Shown here: in pieces, positions 1 to 12,521 of the stretch
How positions within the stretch are numbered: the stretch's first letter is position 1
How the letters are laid out: every line of letters starts with the position of its first letter
Source: Toxonevra muliebris
Taxonomy: Eukaryota; Arthropoda; Insecta; Diptera; Pallopteridae
NCBI GenBank assembly: GCA_963691655.1
Contig: OY829327.1
Location: 52,340,079 to 52,404,078 of the forward strand
DNA length: 64,000 nucleotides
Direction of reading: 5' to 3'
Made by a program: the position numbers and the translations under genes
The notes under the pieces: generated by a model
What the model was told of the DNA's origin: nothing
What the model saw: the letters and a program-made list of their open reading frames with translations, nothing else
The model's database searches: none

Positions 1-199
1 GGATTCGTATTGTCTGACCCCAATTTCTTGTTACAATTTGTGATCAAAACAGACATTTCGCGCCTCTGAAGGGTTGCACTTTCATGGGTCACCTGTGATC
101 CTGTATGGGGTCCATAATGGGATAAACTTTTTCTATACATTTTTATTAGATATTTTTTTAACGATAAACAAAGTAAGTTAGTATTAATTTTTCAATTAA
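1..199. other. Unassigned AT-rich sequence at window edge
   Basis: No ORF or repeat structure was recognised. A short GC-richer stretch around positions 55-120 has no internal repeat. It could be the tail of an element that starts before the window. Confidence 0.4.
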
Positions 200-635
200 C
201 CCTTTCTTGGCCGTAAAGTTCTTCATTTCATTCATTGAAAAAGTTCTTCAAAAATTTTCATTGCAAATCTGAGGGTCACCGATAACCCATAGAAAAACTT
301 GTATTGCCAAAAAAAACAAAAATTTAAAAATGTGAGTAAATAGTTTTACCAACAACATATTAAAAATTTGGTGTATTTGGATAAATTTTTAAAAATTGTG
401 AGCGATTAAATATTAACACAAAAACACAATTTTCACTTTGATCCGCTACAGTACCGTTACCAAAAATTTTTTTCCCCATTTTTTTAATTAAAGAACCATC
501 AATTCTCTTTCCAAAAACTTTAAATTTATAAGATTTTTTTTGGATAGTTTTTAGAAAATCGCAAAACTTAATATTACGACACCGGTGTCACCATTGTATC
601 GAAAGTGTTAAGGGAAACCAAGCCAAGGAAGAGAT
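200..635. mobile_element. Possible piggyBac-type MITE, decayed
   Basis: TTAA at 196-199 is followed by CCCTTTCTTGGCC. At the far side GGCTTGGTTTCCC-like sequence is reversed, and CCAAGGAAGAGAT runs into a second TTAA at 636-639. Read inward, the two ends share an imperfect (C)TCTTTCCTTGGC-type inverted repeat. A TTAA duplication with ends starting CCC is the hallmark of piggyBac elements. There is no coding capacity. The repeat match is imperfect and TTAA is common in AT-rich DNA, so this is tentative; the clearer cases are at 51.6 and 54.9 kb. Confidence 0.35.
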
Positions 636-681
636 TTAAGTCTAGTGTGACTGGGTAATTTGAAATCAAAGAACCTCATAT

Positions 682-990
682 GAGAGGCTGAGAGAAAAAG
701 TGGTATAACTTCTTCGTTGAGAAAAAATGGAATAATTTTACTTAAGAGCAAAAGCGAAACGAAATATGTTTAGAGCAAAAGTGAAACGAAATATGTTCAG
801 AGCGAAAACGGAATAAAAAACTATGCTGTTCTTGCTCTGAAAGAATTGTTATACCATTTTTGTTCTTACTTTTAAGGCGTTTGATTTTCACTCTAAACCG
901 TATTACTTATGCCATTCTTGCACTAACACTCTAAATTATTTCACTTTTGCTCTTATATAAATTTTAGCCCGCTTTTCCTCTCAGCCTGTC
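682..990 (+). mobile_element. Foldback MITE family A, copy 1
   Basis: Starts GAGAGGCTGAGAG and ends CTCTCAGCCTGTC, an inverted repeat of about 14 bp, and the arms continue as diverged inverted sequence (AGAGCAAAAGTGAAA near the left end, TTTCACTTTTGCTCT near the right). The left arm holds about 2.5 direct copies of a 27-bp unit beginning AGAGCAAAAGTGAAACGAAA. It has no ORF, so it is non-autonomous. Near-identical copies lie at 1034-1342 and 16507-16816. The left flank is ATAT but the right flank is ATTT, see findings. Confidence 0.85.
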
Positions 991-1033
991 ATTTATCATT
1001 CGAAAGTGATATAAAACCGAATCGTCCTCATTT

Positions 1034-1342
1034 GAGAGGATGAGAGGAAAAGTGGTATAACTTCTTCGTTCAGAAAAAATGGAATAATTTTACTTAAGAG
1101 CAAAAGCGAAACGAAATATGTTCAGAGCAAAAGTGAAACGAAATATGTTCAGAGCGAAAACAGAATAAAAAACTATGCTGTTCTTGCTCTGAAAGAATTG
1201 TTATACCATTTTTGTTCTTACTTTTAAGGCGTTTCATTTTCACTCTAAACCGTATTACTTATGCCATTCTTACACTGACACCCTAAATTATTTCACTTTT
1301 GCTCTTATATAAATTTTAGCCCGCTTTTCCTCTCAGCCTGTC
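1034..1342 (+). mobile_element. Foldback MITE family A, copy 2
   Basis: Near-identical to copy 1 and in the same orientation, starting only 43 bp after it ends. The left terminus reads GAGAGGATGAGAGG and the right CCTCTCAGCCTGTC. The flanks are ATTT on the left and ATAT on the right, the mirror of copy 1. Differences from copy 1 are scattered single bases. Confidence 0.85.
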
Positions 1343-1346
1343 ATAT

Positions 1347-4300
1347 GTAGATCTAAGGAATTTGCAGCTCCAACGATCATTTTAAAGACGCCTGTCAAGA
1401 TTTTCGCTGTCGATCAAACATGCTACATAGAGGGTACCAGGTATCCAGGTACCAAATCCGAAATTATGCCTCCTTAAATTTCCTACTGGGCATAAGTAGA
1501 ATGAACATATTTGTTCATGTATTCCTTTGAGTGTTATACTTTTTAAACGGTTGTTTTTAAAGAAATTTTTACAAAAAATGTTCAACGCACTTTTTTTGCT
1601 TGTGTATTAAATTAAATTCATCGTTTTTGGTATTTTTTGTTTAGTTCAAGTAAACTTTGTCAGTAGCAAAATGAATTAATTTAATAAAACAAAACGGAAA
1701 GAAACTCAAATGTTTTGAAGCATTTCTTTCATGCACTACTTTTCACTTCACTTATATACGTTTTTATTTTCTATTACTTACTTACTCCTTTTTTTATGAT
1801 TATTATTATTATTTTAACTAATGCATAAAAGTTTTAATATTCTTTTCAGCTTTTTCTGTTGCTTTTTATGTGGAACACTCAGCTCGCTTGCCTCTGCTTT
1901 GTATAAGTATTTTCATACTTTCCACTTTACCTTTCATTACATTTACATTTAACTACTTTTTTATAACTTTTAAATCTGTTAGAATATTTTTACGATTTTT
2001 TGTGTAGCCTTCCAAAAAAAAAAAAAAAAAAAACACAAAAAATAAAATAAAACAAAAATAAGCCAAAGAGTGTGCGTCTCTCTCTCTCTTTATTAAATTC
2101 ATATTTCCATATTATTATTTCACAATCAGAAAGTTTATCCTTTTATGACGGCCTTAAACCACTTTAGTTGCTCCCTGTCCCTGTTTCTGTTGCTGTCTCT
2201 GCTGCCTATCATAAATAAATATTTTATATGCAGTAATGATTACACATAAATAACTCGCACACACACATACATCCACACATAAAAAAAAATAAAGAAGAAG
2301 CTATTTCTACTACTATTCTACTTTAACTCTACTCCTATTTCGGATAAGTTTTCTCCATGTGGCCCCAAAAAACATAATAACATCATTAGAAAAACATTCC
2401 ATTAGTATAGATATACAAATACACGCACAAACATACACCCACACATCTACTAGATACTCTAAAGTATCTGACGCTGCCAACGACGACAACGATGAAACCC
2501 AAAAATTTATGTATAAGAAACAACCAACAAAAACAACAACTAAAATATTTGAGTGGTGCGGGCTGAAGCACGTGGATGAAGAACTGAAAGTTTGCTGAAA
2601 AGCCTAGAACGAGCATTGAATGGATCCTCCTGCTCCTCCTCCTCTCGTTTAGAATGGAAGTACGACAGATTAGTATGCAAATAAATAACACAAAAGCACA
2701 CAAAAATAAAACTTGAGAAGATGAGAAAAAAGTTTAAGCAAGTACTTTCTTTCACATTATATAGAAAATATATAGGTAAAAAATTGTATAATATATAAAT
2801 TCATTCAATAAATTTGTGTATTTTTGTGTTGTTTTTTGTGAATTTAAATTTAGATTTGCAGTATGAAAATCAACATTACAACAACGAAGTTAGTTAACCT
2901 TTAGAGTTGACTAATTCTAGTTGAATGATTTTTTTGAAGGGAAACAGGCTTGGAGAAGGTTATATTTATTTATTATTAAAATGTTAAGGGCATTATATTC
3001 AAAGCAATAATTTTGATCAAAAGGTGGATGCAAAGGAAATCAACATTTTCTTAGACATACCATAAACTTAAAATTAATAGTGTGTAGAGGCTACAGTTTT
3101 TAGATGATTTTGCTTATTATAGTTTGTTACACATATTCATAATTAGGAAGTGATTAATTCATTTACCTATGATTGAACATTTTGAAACTATAATTTTCCA
3201 GCTCACCTGCAAAGAAAACAAAAAATATTTCACTTAGTACTAAATTACAACATACTAAGTTAATTTAATAAAAAAAATTATGGACCCGAGTAGTATAAAA
3301 TTCTATATGCATACAATGTCTTTAAATTCAAATGGGAGTCAAGTTGCTGTCAATTGCAGTAAACATCCTGATTAAAATCGTCACTCTGCTGGCAGCAGTC
3401 ACCAAAGTCTGTGACAACAATAACATCAGTAAAACTTTACTGTCAACAATTTGAACTTTATTGTATGGTAGTAACTAAAAATGTCAATGCAATATAAACA
3501 AAATATAATACAAAAAAAGAAATAGTAACAGTGACAATGACAATAGTGAATGCAACATATTCACATAAAATGCCAAAGAGATCAAGCAACATCAACTTCA
3601 TCATCAACATCAAATATTTTTATCATAAACTACGGAAACTGTGTATCGCATTCTCATCACAACAGCAACAACAACAGTGTCATCGCAATTGCAACAAACC
3701 AGCAATAACAGCAACTTTATGCTGTTTGTGGCGAATGAATGAATGCAACTTGCTGTTGATTTTGTTGTAAAGATTTGCAATCATCATTCGTGCACACTTT
3801 TTCCACTACTATTTTACACCAGCACACACACACACACGTACACATATCTCAATTTACATATACACACATATAAACAAGCAACAAAATTTAACTGCCACAT
3901 TTTACTATGTAGTGATGGTGTGCTTCTGTCTGCGTTTATGTTTACTGTCAACTCAAAAATGAGCTCAAACTCTCAACTTAACTCAGCTCACTCTCTCTTT
4001 TCCATTCAACTAGAATAGTCACTTCCCAGCGGTAAAATTTCTTATTACAAAATCGATAATTTCAACATGATTATATATTCCTTCTCTTTTATATTTTCAT
4101 TTTGCATTTACAACATACAGGAGTATTCTAGGCTCCATCATCGGTTCACTTCTTCTCTTACAGGCTAAGTGATCGCAGATGTCCCTAATGATGTTCTCTT
4201 CACAAAAGATTGAAATATGATTGGAATGATCACATTACTGTGCACTTCTCTTGCAAAATAAGTAGAAGCGAATGATGTGAATGCTTTTCAGCAGGTCTAA

Positions 4301-5963
4301 AATTATACTTAAAAAATGATTCTTCTATGGTTTCGTTTTCAATTTTATTTAACAATTTCAAATAAAAACAAGTTTTATATATTTATATTGCACTTTTCTC
4401 CATCTTCTTTGTACGAACAGCTTACAAAGGTCACTCCCATGAATTTGGAATTATTGAAACACCTCAGTAAATTTGTAGATCTACATCAATATTAATTCTT
4501 TTTGTTTTTATAGTTCTTTAAAATATAATGAAATTATAAGAATACACATTAGTTAATTCAAAACCAGATATCTTAGTCCCCTTTTAGTCGCTGCGATTTT
4601 CATGCGATTTCTCTCCGCGATTTTCTTTGGTAACTTTGTTCTACCGCCGCACCCTGGGGTATTGTACTCGATTTTCTGGACAAAATTCAAAAAATGGATT
4701 TTGATGTACATAGAACTTTTGGGTTTCGAATAAAAGATGACAAAAAATATTGTCCTATCTGCCTTAGTATCTTAGTTACGAGCTGTCAAAATTGTGGTAT
4801 TTTTGTTGTTGGTTGCGTGCAATGGCAAAACGAAATTTTTCAGTGCTTTGAAGAGCAGTTTTAGAAAAAAAAGCCCTTTTGGAATAAATTTTTGATGTTG
4901 GAACCTTCAACTTCAGGTATTTCAAGTGCTAATGGCATACAATTTTTTTAAATTAAAATCTTTGAATTATTTTTAAGATTTATTTCAAAATATAACTAAA
5001 AATTAAGGATTTTTCGCATATAAATGGTGCTAAAGTTTGTTTCTTTCGGTAGCCCTCGTTATATTTTCATTATCAACCCTTGAAGTAGACTATCATCAAT
5101 TGGTTTGCAAAATTTTGAAGTGTCTGTTTTGCCCCTCCGGAGAATAATAAAGTTTTCTAAATGAACTCCAATTTTGATTTCCAATTTTACCATATAATGT
5201 TATTATTGCGAATGTTAATTAATTAATATTTTTTTTTAAATCAAATAGGTGTAAAATAGGTGTTCTCACATCTATTACACAGGAAGTGCTCCTATATCTT
5301 TCCAAATAACTTACTTGTTTCACATATGTGGTATGTGGGCGTGGTTACTGAGGGATTTGATTGATTTTCATACTAAATATTTTATATGCTAATACTTCAG
5401 TATTACCATATAAAATTCGGAAACCCAAATGCTCCAACAGCTATTGTGGAATTCGCCACTTTTTGGAATATTTAGGCATGAAATCTACTCAAAACGCACA
5501 TTAAAGTTGTTTTAAGATTGATTAGCATGGAGAAGGGTTCATTTCCCTCATGAGTTGTCACTAACATCCGAGCTTAAATCTTTGAAACATAGAGTGGGTA
5601 TGTATCACTTCCAAATCAGGGATGAGCTGGGATAGATTTGAATTAAAAGTGGGGAATGGCACCCAGGAGGACATTCATCAAGCTGACAAAGTCAATGTCT
5701 AGCAGATGTGAAGCAATGAATTTAAATAAGAAATATCATAAAATTGTGCATATTTCTTTGATTTTTTTGAAATAATTTTTTTTTAGAAACTTTTTTTTAA
5801 TTTTTAAGTTTCCCATTATATAATTTAATCATTTAAGAATAAATTAAATCCACTTTCGTTTAAATAAAAAATTAACAACAGCCATGAAAACCTAATAAGT
5901 ATGGTATGTTATTGCTTTTGTTTAGCACAGTACTGTATGTACGGATGCGATTGCCGTACTTGA
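1347..5963. other. Gene-free AT-rich interval with simple repeats
   Basis: I see no exon or recognisable TE. It holds a 20-odd base poly(A) near 2014-2034, a short CT run near 2080, CA-rich patches near 2260 and 3826-3840, and CAA/CAG-rich patches near 3660-3720. The small ORFs here are chance openings in these tracts. Around 4580-5700 the base composition is less simple and could be an old TE, but I found no ends or coding motifs. A GTGGGCGTGG motif sits near 5336. Confidence 0.6.
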
Positions 5964-6045
5964 AATTGTGACGTAGCAGAGCAAAACGGACCACGGATTC
6001 AGACTCAGCGACCACCCATTACCCTAAATGCACTTATCTTGTCTC
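5964..6045 (+). mobile_element. Half of a palindromic MITE (family B), truncated
   Basis: This stretch matches the right arm of the complete family B element at 43807-44097: AATTGTGACGTAGCAGA..., then ACTCAGCGACCACCCATTAC..., ending near TTGTCTC. The opposite arm is absent upstream, so only one terminal arm survives. It has several substitutions relative to the 43.8-kb copy and is therefore probably older. Confidence 0.75.
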
Positions 6046-8984
6046 TGCTCATTTTCAAAAGTTTTCATTTGTTGAACATTATTATGTTAAAAGAAAATCA
6101 AAAACTTTAAAAGTCGCTAACAAAGTAATTCTATATGAAATTTCTCGGTTATTGATGTGAATTTGAAATGCAATTAAGTTGTTTTGTACATTTCGATGTA
6201 GGTACTTTTTTCACATTACGTTAAAAACTCTGTGTATTATCATTCAGAAGTCAACCATTTGTAGAGTACTTCGGCCAAATTACCACTGGGTTGTCACACT
6301 CATACACACAACAATGGCATTTATTCTTGAATGAGACATGTGTCATATATGTGCTGCTGCTGCCATTACTAGTGCTGTGCTGATTGTAGCACTTAAAGCG
6401 CTTCATTCATTTTAATAAAATTAAATTTCAATTGTTGTTATACTCTGCCCATTGCAATTGTCATTACTACTGTACAATGACAATTGCCTGTATCAAAATA
6501 ATCATGCAACAAACACAAAATTGTCATTGAAACCAAGAACCAAATATGCCCCAACAAAAACAAAACATCGATTTCATTTCACAGGCAAAAACTTTTATTA
6601 TTTTATTTTGCAATTGTTTTACAATAAAATATGATATTCATGCATTTTGATTGAAGCTGTGATTTTTTATTGATAAAAAATAAAAAATTATTCGAAAAAT
6701 ATTTGATACTCTAACATTTTTGAGAATAAAAAAACTCAAAAAATCACGAAAAGACTTCATAATTTATAACGAGCAATAGCGTTGAGCACTAACGAATACA
6801 ATAGGGCTGCGGGATCAAGTTTCTGGCCCCACTTTCTTTGTCTCTTAGAATCAAAGATGTGCGAAAAGGCCAAGATAGTTCAGTATTTAAGTATTTAGTA
6901 TGATATTTTCGAAGATTTACATGTGCGAAAATATCAAATTTAAATCCCATGTAAATAATTACTGATGAAGAAACACACATGTGTAAAACCTGAACATTCG
7001 CAGTATTGTGGTACTCAAGTAACTACAGTAACTAATGAATTTCATTGCAAATCAAATTTTCTATTTTCCCATTTCTGATCCAACACGTTCAAAAAATTCA
7101 TTCAACTTTTCTCAATGGCAATGAAATTACAGCACAGTGAGTTCGAATTATTGAACTCAACTGGTTTATGGCAAACACCAAGGCACATATCAACCACATC
7201 AAAATGCATAAATGTTTCTGAAATGCGATTCGATTTGAAATGTGAGGAAAATATGAATAAAAAGCAAACCATACTTCTCTGGCAGTAAGTAACCACTCAC
7301 TACTTCAAAACCTGCTCTATATGATTTTAAACTGGAACGCAATACTAATTTGCAGCAGTAGAGTTCAATATGCTTTTGTGCATATATTTTCAATGTTTAT
7401 AAAAACAAAAATCAATTTGGTTGAATTTGCAAATCTAAAGTTTTTGTCTGCTTGGCCACAATATTACAACTACAAAAATTTATTTGCATTCAATAAGAAA
7501 AAATGCAAATAAAAACCAAAGCAGACAAAGAAGAAGGAGGCGAACATGCTGGTCATTTCAAATTGTAATGATACTAATTCTAAGCATATTTATTGGGGCA
7601 GACTTGCAGCCAGACAACATCTAGGCGTGAAATTAGCTATGAGAAAATGCTAGCAATTTTCAAACTGATCGTGATGATGATGTCAGTCAATTGATGATGG
7701 TATAATGTAAGTGTATATATGTATATGTATATGTGTGTTTATACACATTTGCAATTGTGCTAGTTTTCTTTGTTGTTTTTGGCATTAAACTCACTACAAT
7801 TTGTGTCCTAGCTATAACAAAAGCAGCAAAAACAACTCAGCATTATACAATCCGAAAGCATTTAAGCTTTGATTTCATTTTCGTTTATAGCGTCTGAAAC
7901 AAAAAAAAATCATAGAAATTCTGTATGTTGTAAAATTCATCATTGTTGTTTCTATTGTTGTTGTTGCTGCTGCAATTGCTGTTGTTGATATGCAATTGAA
8001 TTGCTGGCAAAGGCAACTGTTGCCAATAATACATAAAAATTTTGTGACCAACTATAGTGTGTAATATTTTGTTGTTGCTTTTGCTGTTGTTGTTCGTATT
8101 TAACATGCATTTTTATTGCGATTTATTTTGTTGTTTGTTATTTTTGTTGCTATTTTTGCTGTCAAATATTGCTGACGTTGAAATGTTGCATGCATGCATG
8201 CATGTGTAGATTGTATTTGATGTATGCTTTTTAGCTGGATGCATATGTGTGAGTGCATTCGTTTGAGTGAGTTTGTGTTACCACTTAATTAAATAACTAC
8301 TATTTTATTCAATCTCTTTGATTTGTTGTTTTTCTCTCATGCCCTTTCGCTCTTCCAACCGGCCTGTGTTTTTGTTTTTATTCCTTTTAATTTTTTACTG
8401 CTTTTTTATTTTTGGAATTAAAAGTCATGACATTTTTGCTGCCAACTTCAAATTTTTACTTGCTGAAAATATTATCTACCAAATTTTATTTTGGTTTTTG
8501 TTGATGAATCGAGTTGGTTTTTCCATTGGTTTATTTGTAGTTTTATCGAATCGGGTTAACAAAGATCTATGAGTGCAGATTAGAATTTGCATTTGTAGTT
8601 TCAATTCAAATTTTATTGTGCTATAGTTTTTATGAGTTTTAGTTGGAAAAGCAAAGGCTTTTCTGTTTGTTTTAGTTATTGATTCTGTATGAAATGAGCC
8701 GCTTGTGAATGGAAAGTTGTGGTGAATAATGGTTTTAAAAAATGCATAATACGTACTTCTCTGTAATCTAAGTTATCAAGATACGGCCTTCAATATATTG
8801 AGAGCGTAGATCAAGCAAACATCCACAAAGATTATCACTCTCTCTCGAATCTCTCTGTTCCCACCTCTTTTGCTTGTTGCACTCATAACTCAGCATCCCT
8901 ACCTCACTTACCTTCATTAAAATTAATTGTTTCTAGATTCTCTAGGTTCTAGATCAGTGAAGCGTAATAAATTTTGCAAAACTT
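6046..8984. other. Gene-free AT-rich interval
   Basis: No gene was recognised. It contains a TGCA tetranucleotide run near 8187-8204 and TTG/CTG-rich patches near 7950-8090. ORFs here, such as one at 8318-8572, are F/L-rich openings without domain features. Confidence 0.6.
8187..8204. repeat. (TGCA)n microsatellite
   Basis: About four and a half tandem TGCA units. Each unit is self-complementary. Confidence 0.9.
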
Positions 8985-9362
8985 TGTGACGGCACAACCA
9001 AATTGTCCCGCACAACGTAGCATTGTTCCCACTGGGCAGGGGACGACACAGCGTTTTCCCCCCTGGGACAACCACAACGAATAAGTCACGTACACCAAAA
9101 GAAACCAACAACACTGCCATGGAATATCACAGCATACTTAAACCAACAACAAACATTTTGGTTTATGCTTCTAGCAGCGCACACAAAAACAACGGGATCA
9201 TCATACGAGGCAGACGGCCTACTGCGATGATAATTCAAAATTTGAATTATGGATAACACGCGATCGAGCCAGCCAATAAGAACACGACAGCGAGACAGCG
9301 GCACTGCAAATTCCAATAGCGACAGCTTCGATTGGAATTTGAGGAAAAAGAAGTAGGCTGCC

Positions 9363-9370
9363 TATAAAAG
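9363..9370 (+). promoter_or_regulatory. TATA box of the LTR promoter
   Basis: TATAAAAG lies in the GC-richer LTR, about 380 bp from its left end, where the U3/R boundary is expected. Confidence 0.6.
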
Positions 9371-9594
9371 GAGCTGCACACGACAAATCATGGGAGTTTA
9401 CGCAGACCGGCAAGGCGACTACATCGAGGGATCATAGTACGGGTGAGTAGAAGACAATTTGGTAAAAGTAGAAGCATAGGGAAGTAAGTAACCAAGCGCC
9501 TAGTAATGAATTGTTGGTCTAACCACAGCAAGCAACCGCAAGTTTTCCACCAACGCTCAGCAAGTGTATCACCAACGCTCAGAAAGTTTATCGT

Positions 9595-9755
9595 CCACGC
9601 ACAGCAAGTTCGCCTCATCAGGCGTATCATCCATCGTCATCCACGCACAGCAAGTTCGCTCTGTCAGACGTATCATCCATCGTCGTCCACGCACAGCAAG
9701 TTCGCCTCATCAAGCGTATCATCCATCGTCGTCCACGCACAGCAAGCTCGAACAC
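9595..9755 (+). repeat. 46-bp tandem repeat in the LTR leader
   Basis: CCACGCACAGCAAG recurs at 9595, 9641, 9687 and 9733, so the unit is exactly 46 bp, with about three and a half copies. Units differ by a few bases. Partial earlier relatives (CCAACGCTCAG) precede them from 9549. As 46 is not a multiple of 3, the apparent peptide repeats here are not a real protein. Confidence 0.9.
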
Positions 9756-9857
9756 GAAAGAATAGTGCCATTAGTTTATTAGTTTATATTATCGTTATTG
9801 TAAACATTAGAATCAAACAGTGAATTAAACATTATTGAATTGAAAGAAATGTGTCTC

Positions 9858-9863
9858 AATAAA
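9858..9863 (+). terminator. Poly(A) signal of the LTR
   Basis: AATAAA about 490 bp downstream of the TATA box and about 100 bp before the LTR end, as expected for the R/U5 region. Confidence 0.55.
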
Positions 9864-10430
9864 AAGTGAGGGTTCCCCTGCAATCAAAAATTCTGTAGCC
9901 AACAAACCACTGGAGCTCGCTGAGCTCTACCCCGGCCTGTGGAAGAACGTTGCGTTACAACCTTTTTGAATCTTCTCTTTCACTCGTTTCTTGCATTTAA
10001 ATACATTCTCGTATTCTTTAAAATTTCCATGTTTATACTATTTATCAGAGCTGTTAAAGACTGCAATCAATTGCGATTTTAAATCACTGAAGTCACATTC
10101 AATGAAAAGCATTTTGCGATTGCATTCATTGAATAGCAAATTTGACTAAAGATTGTAAAATTGAAATCATTAATCATTTCGCTGTCATTGACTAATTAAT
10201 CATTTAGTTAAATCATGTGTGAATACGCATTAAATGAAAAAACCATGTTGTTCATTTTATTCATTAATACAAAAAAACTATTTATATATACGCTAACAAA
10301 ACTTGTAACAATTTTTCCAATTGCAACTAACAAAGAACATTTATATAACAAGCAAACATGGCAAATAAACATTAAAGTGCAGATTTTTGGAATTCTAACA
10401 TTACAGTGAAAAAAAAATATAACCAAAAAA

Positions 10431-11130
10431 TTAAACTGATTTGTTTACTTTCAGTCGCAGGAATTTTTCGAAATTGCTGTCGGAAAGTGAACCACGACGA
10501 GGTGTTTGAATGAGCGCAGCAAATGAAAATAATCTCGCCACCTCAGCTGACGATGGTAGAGGTGTATTATATTTTATGTACGCCTTCTTAATAAGTGGAT
10601 ATCGATTTAGCATATTGGTAGATAAGGACTTATCTGCAATATATGCTAAGTATTCATCCTCAAACGGTCCTTCATTAGGGCTGGACATTAGTGGCTCATC
10701 AGGAAAACAGTTTTGCTATAAAAATAAGTATATGAGGAAGCGCATGCAGTGTTGTGCACAAAATTTGCAACGAATTTACTATATTGTTTATTACCTGTAC
10801 CTGTTGAGGAAAAGTCAAAAAATTGGACTGCACAATCTTTCTGCAGGTCGCTATCTTGAGATGTGCTTAAGTTTGTGGAATATTCGTCACAAACTATTTT
10901 TTTTACTAAATCACTGATTTCATTAACTTTCGAAGTGATGAAAGATGGATCAAGGGCTTCAATTCACTTCAGCTTCACTTGTGGACAAAGAACCGAAGCA
11001 ACAATTGCATCATTTATTTCCTCTTTTAATTTGAAGTAACAATCAAATCTTTTTCAAAAAGCTTCCTCTAACAAATCAACTGCTCTTCCACAGAATCGTC
11101 ACATGAGAAATCACTGAGTTCTTCAGACAT
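10431..11130 (-). pseudogene. hAT transposase C-terminal remnant (dimerisation domain)
   Basis: The open part 10688-10431 encodes an 85-residue hAT C-terminal dimerisation (hATC) domain. Visible features are NRYPLIKKAYIKYNT, then LPSSAEVARLFSFA and SLSDSNFEKFLRLK, the conserved order of this domain. Translation can be followed upstream to Q-N-C-F-P at 10715, where a possible splice acceptor (TTTTTATAG) stands. A second block at about 11035-10796 reads FKLKEEINDAIVASVLCPQ and has an in-frame stop. Candidate donors near 10794-10800 do not join the two blocks in frame. The catalytic DDE core is absent. It lies inside hAT-1 near its left end, so the transposase 3' end faces left. It is a dead fragment; the domain call is firm and the exon structure tentative. 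Confidence 0.82.
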
Positions 11131-11438
11131 ATTTATTTAAAGGTAAAAAATATAATAATAAGCCAAGCAATTTAACACTTTTTCCCTTGTTTACTATGAT
11201 CATCCGCACAAAGAAAAAATTTAGTGTCTCATTGCTTTTAATGGCAGAAAAAGAAACAAAAAATGGTAACATTATATTTATTTTACTTCTCGGCATATAT
11301 AAAAATAAATATATACTTGTCGGTAAGGCCCCAGTAACTGGAACTATTTTTTTGCGGAAGAAATCTCTTTATGAAAAAAAAATATCAAAAGAGAACCAAA
11401 CTACTCGTTGGTGTTTGTTTTGTTATTTGTGTACAGAT

Positions 11439-12521
11439 CAGCGATGCCAACTTGCGGGGAATTCCCCGGTTTGCGGGGAATTTTACTGGGTGTGGGGAAT
11501 CGGGGAATGGGCTGTTTTTTGCGGGGAATTTGAAGTCGTTCAGCTTTTAGTCATAAAAGTCTGTATATTTTTTGTCAAATTTTATGTAATGTAAAACGTT
11601 TAACTTACGCAATATTTCATATTTTGGGTCTTAAAATCTTCGTCTTTTCTTAAGTGGGCCCTGAGATTTATTGGTTTGGAGAAATCGATTGTTAAAAATG
11701 CTATTTGAAAGTATTATATTTCGAAAGTATTTTGTGAAGACTTCAGAGAGAGATTCGGAGTGCTTTCGTAGATATAGACGATTATAGCGCCGAGTGTCAA
11801 TCAGGCCAAAACAGTCGCGTGGTGCTTCGACTTCCCTTTCAACCGTTCAGAAAGCAATGCCTTAGTCCAGCACCTCCTGATTAATAACTCTTCATCCTTG
11901 CTGACTAATCAGTTAACTTACAAATTACGATCAGTCATCACAAAAAAGATGAAATATATTTTATATGTTAAAAACCGATAATAAAAACTTTATACCTGTT
12001 TTTCTCAAAACAAGGTTTTTGCCATTTTTTATTCGAGTCAAAGGAGAGCCCATATCTTCTCCTTTGAGAACTTTGATATCCAAAAGTGGGCGCTGAGGCT
12101 TGTTTATCTATCAAAATGAACGTCTAGTAACTCGAAACACCCCATCACGTTAAAATTTGGTGTGGCAACTACCACCCAATAGGAATAAACTTCGTGCAAG
12201 CTTGAGCCGGATCGATTTTGAGAGTGGGTTCTCTTGAAGTGAAATCTCCCATGTGCCAAAAGAATTACGGAGTCAGAAAGTACATTTCTATTAATCTACC
12301 AGTCCCATAAAAATTGGTTAAGTTTTGAACCGAGAAAGTTCAGAGTCGCCTTAATATAACACTCATTAAGGTAAATTTTTTGTTTTTGTAAAATGTTTAA
12401 ATGGAAAGTGCGTGTCGCGCTGTTATAATATGAAATTATATTGATGCGGGAAATTCGATCGAAAATCGGGGAATTTCTCGAAGGCTATCGGGGAGAAAGA
12501 AAAAATGAGTTGGCATCCCTG
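11439..12521. mobile_element. Nested hAT element (hAT-2), non-autonomous
   Basis: The ends read CAGCGATGCCAACT and, inward from the right, CAGGGATGCCAACTCA. The flanking octamers GTACAGAT and TTGCAGAT match at 6 of 8 positions. The related fragment at 28 kb runs across this site without the insert, confirming the boundaries. GGGGAAT-type motifs cluster at both ends (at least five within the first 110 bp, two in the last 70), as expected for subterminal transposase-binding repeats. I found no transposase coding. Inserted into hAT-1, so it is younger than that element. Confidence 0.88.

Larger units (their letters stand above)
8985..9959 (+). mobile_element. Solo LTR, gypsy-type likely
   Basis: Begins TGTGACGGCACAACC and ends GTTGCGTTACA, giving TG...CA termini. 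The five bases outside are AACTT and ACCTT, a target duplication with one mismatch. Within it are a TATA box (9363-9370), a poly(A) signal AATAAA (9858-9863) and a GC-richer body than its surroundings. No gag, pol or tRNA primer-binding site follows, so it is a solo LTR left by recombination. Clade assignment to Ty3/gypsy is inference from length and ends. The ORFs across 9388-9823 arise from the internal tandem repeat and are not genes. Confidence 0.65.

Noticed and set aside
9388..9823. ORFs with repeated peptides in both strands
   Set aside because: The 46-bp tandem repeat is not a multiple of three and lies in an LTR leader; the peptides are by-products.
11187..11594. 135-codon plus-strand ORF
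   Set aside because: It crosses the boundary between hAT-1 and the inserted hAT-2, so it cannot be an ancestral gene.
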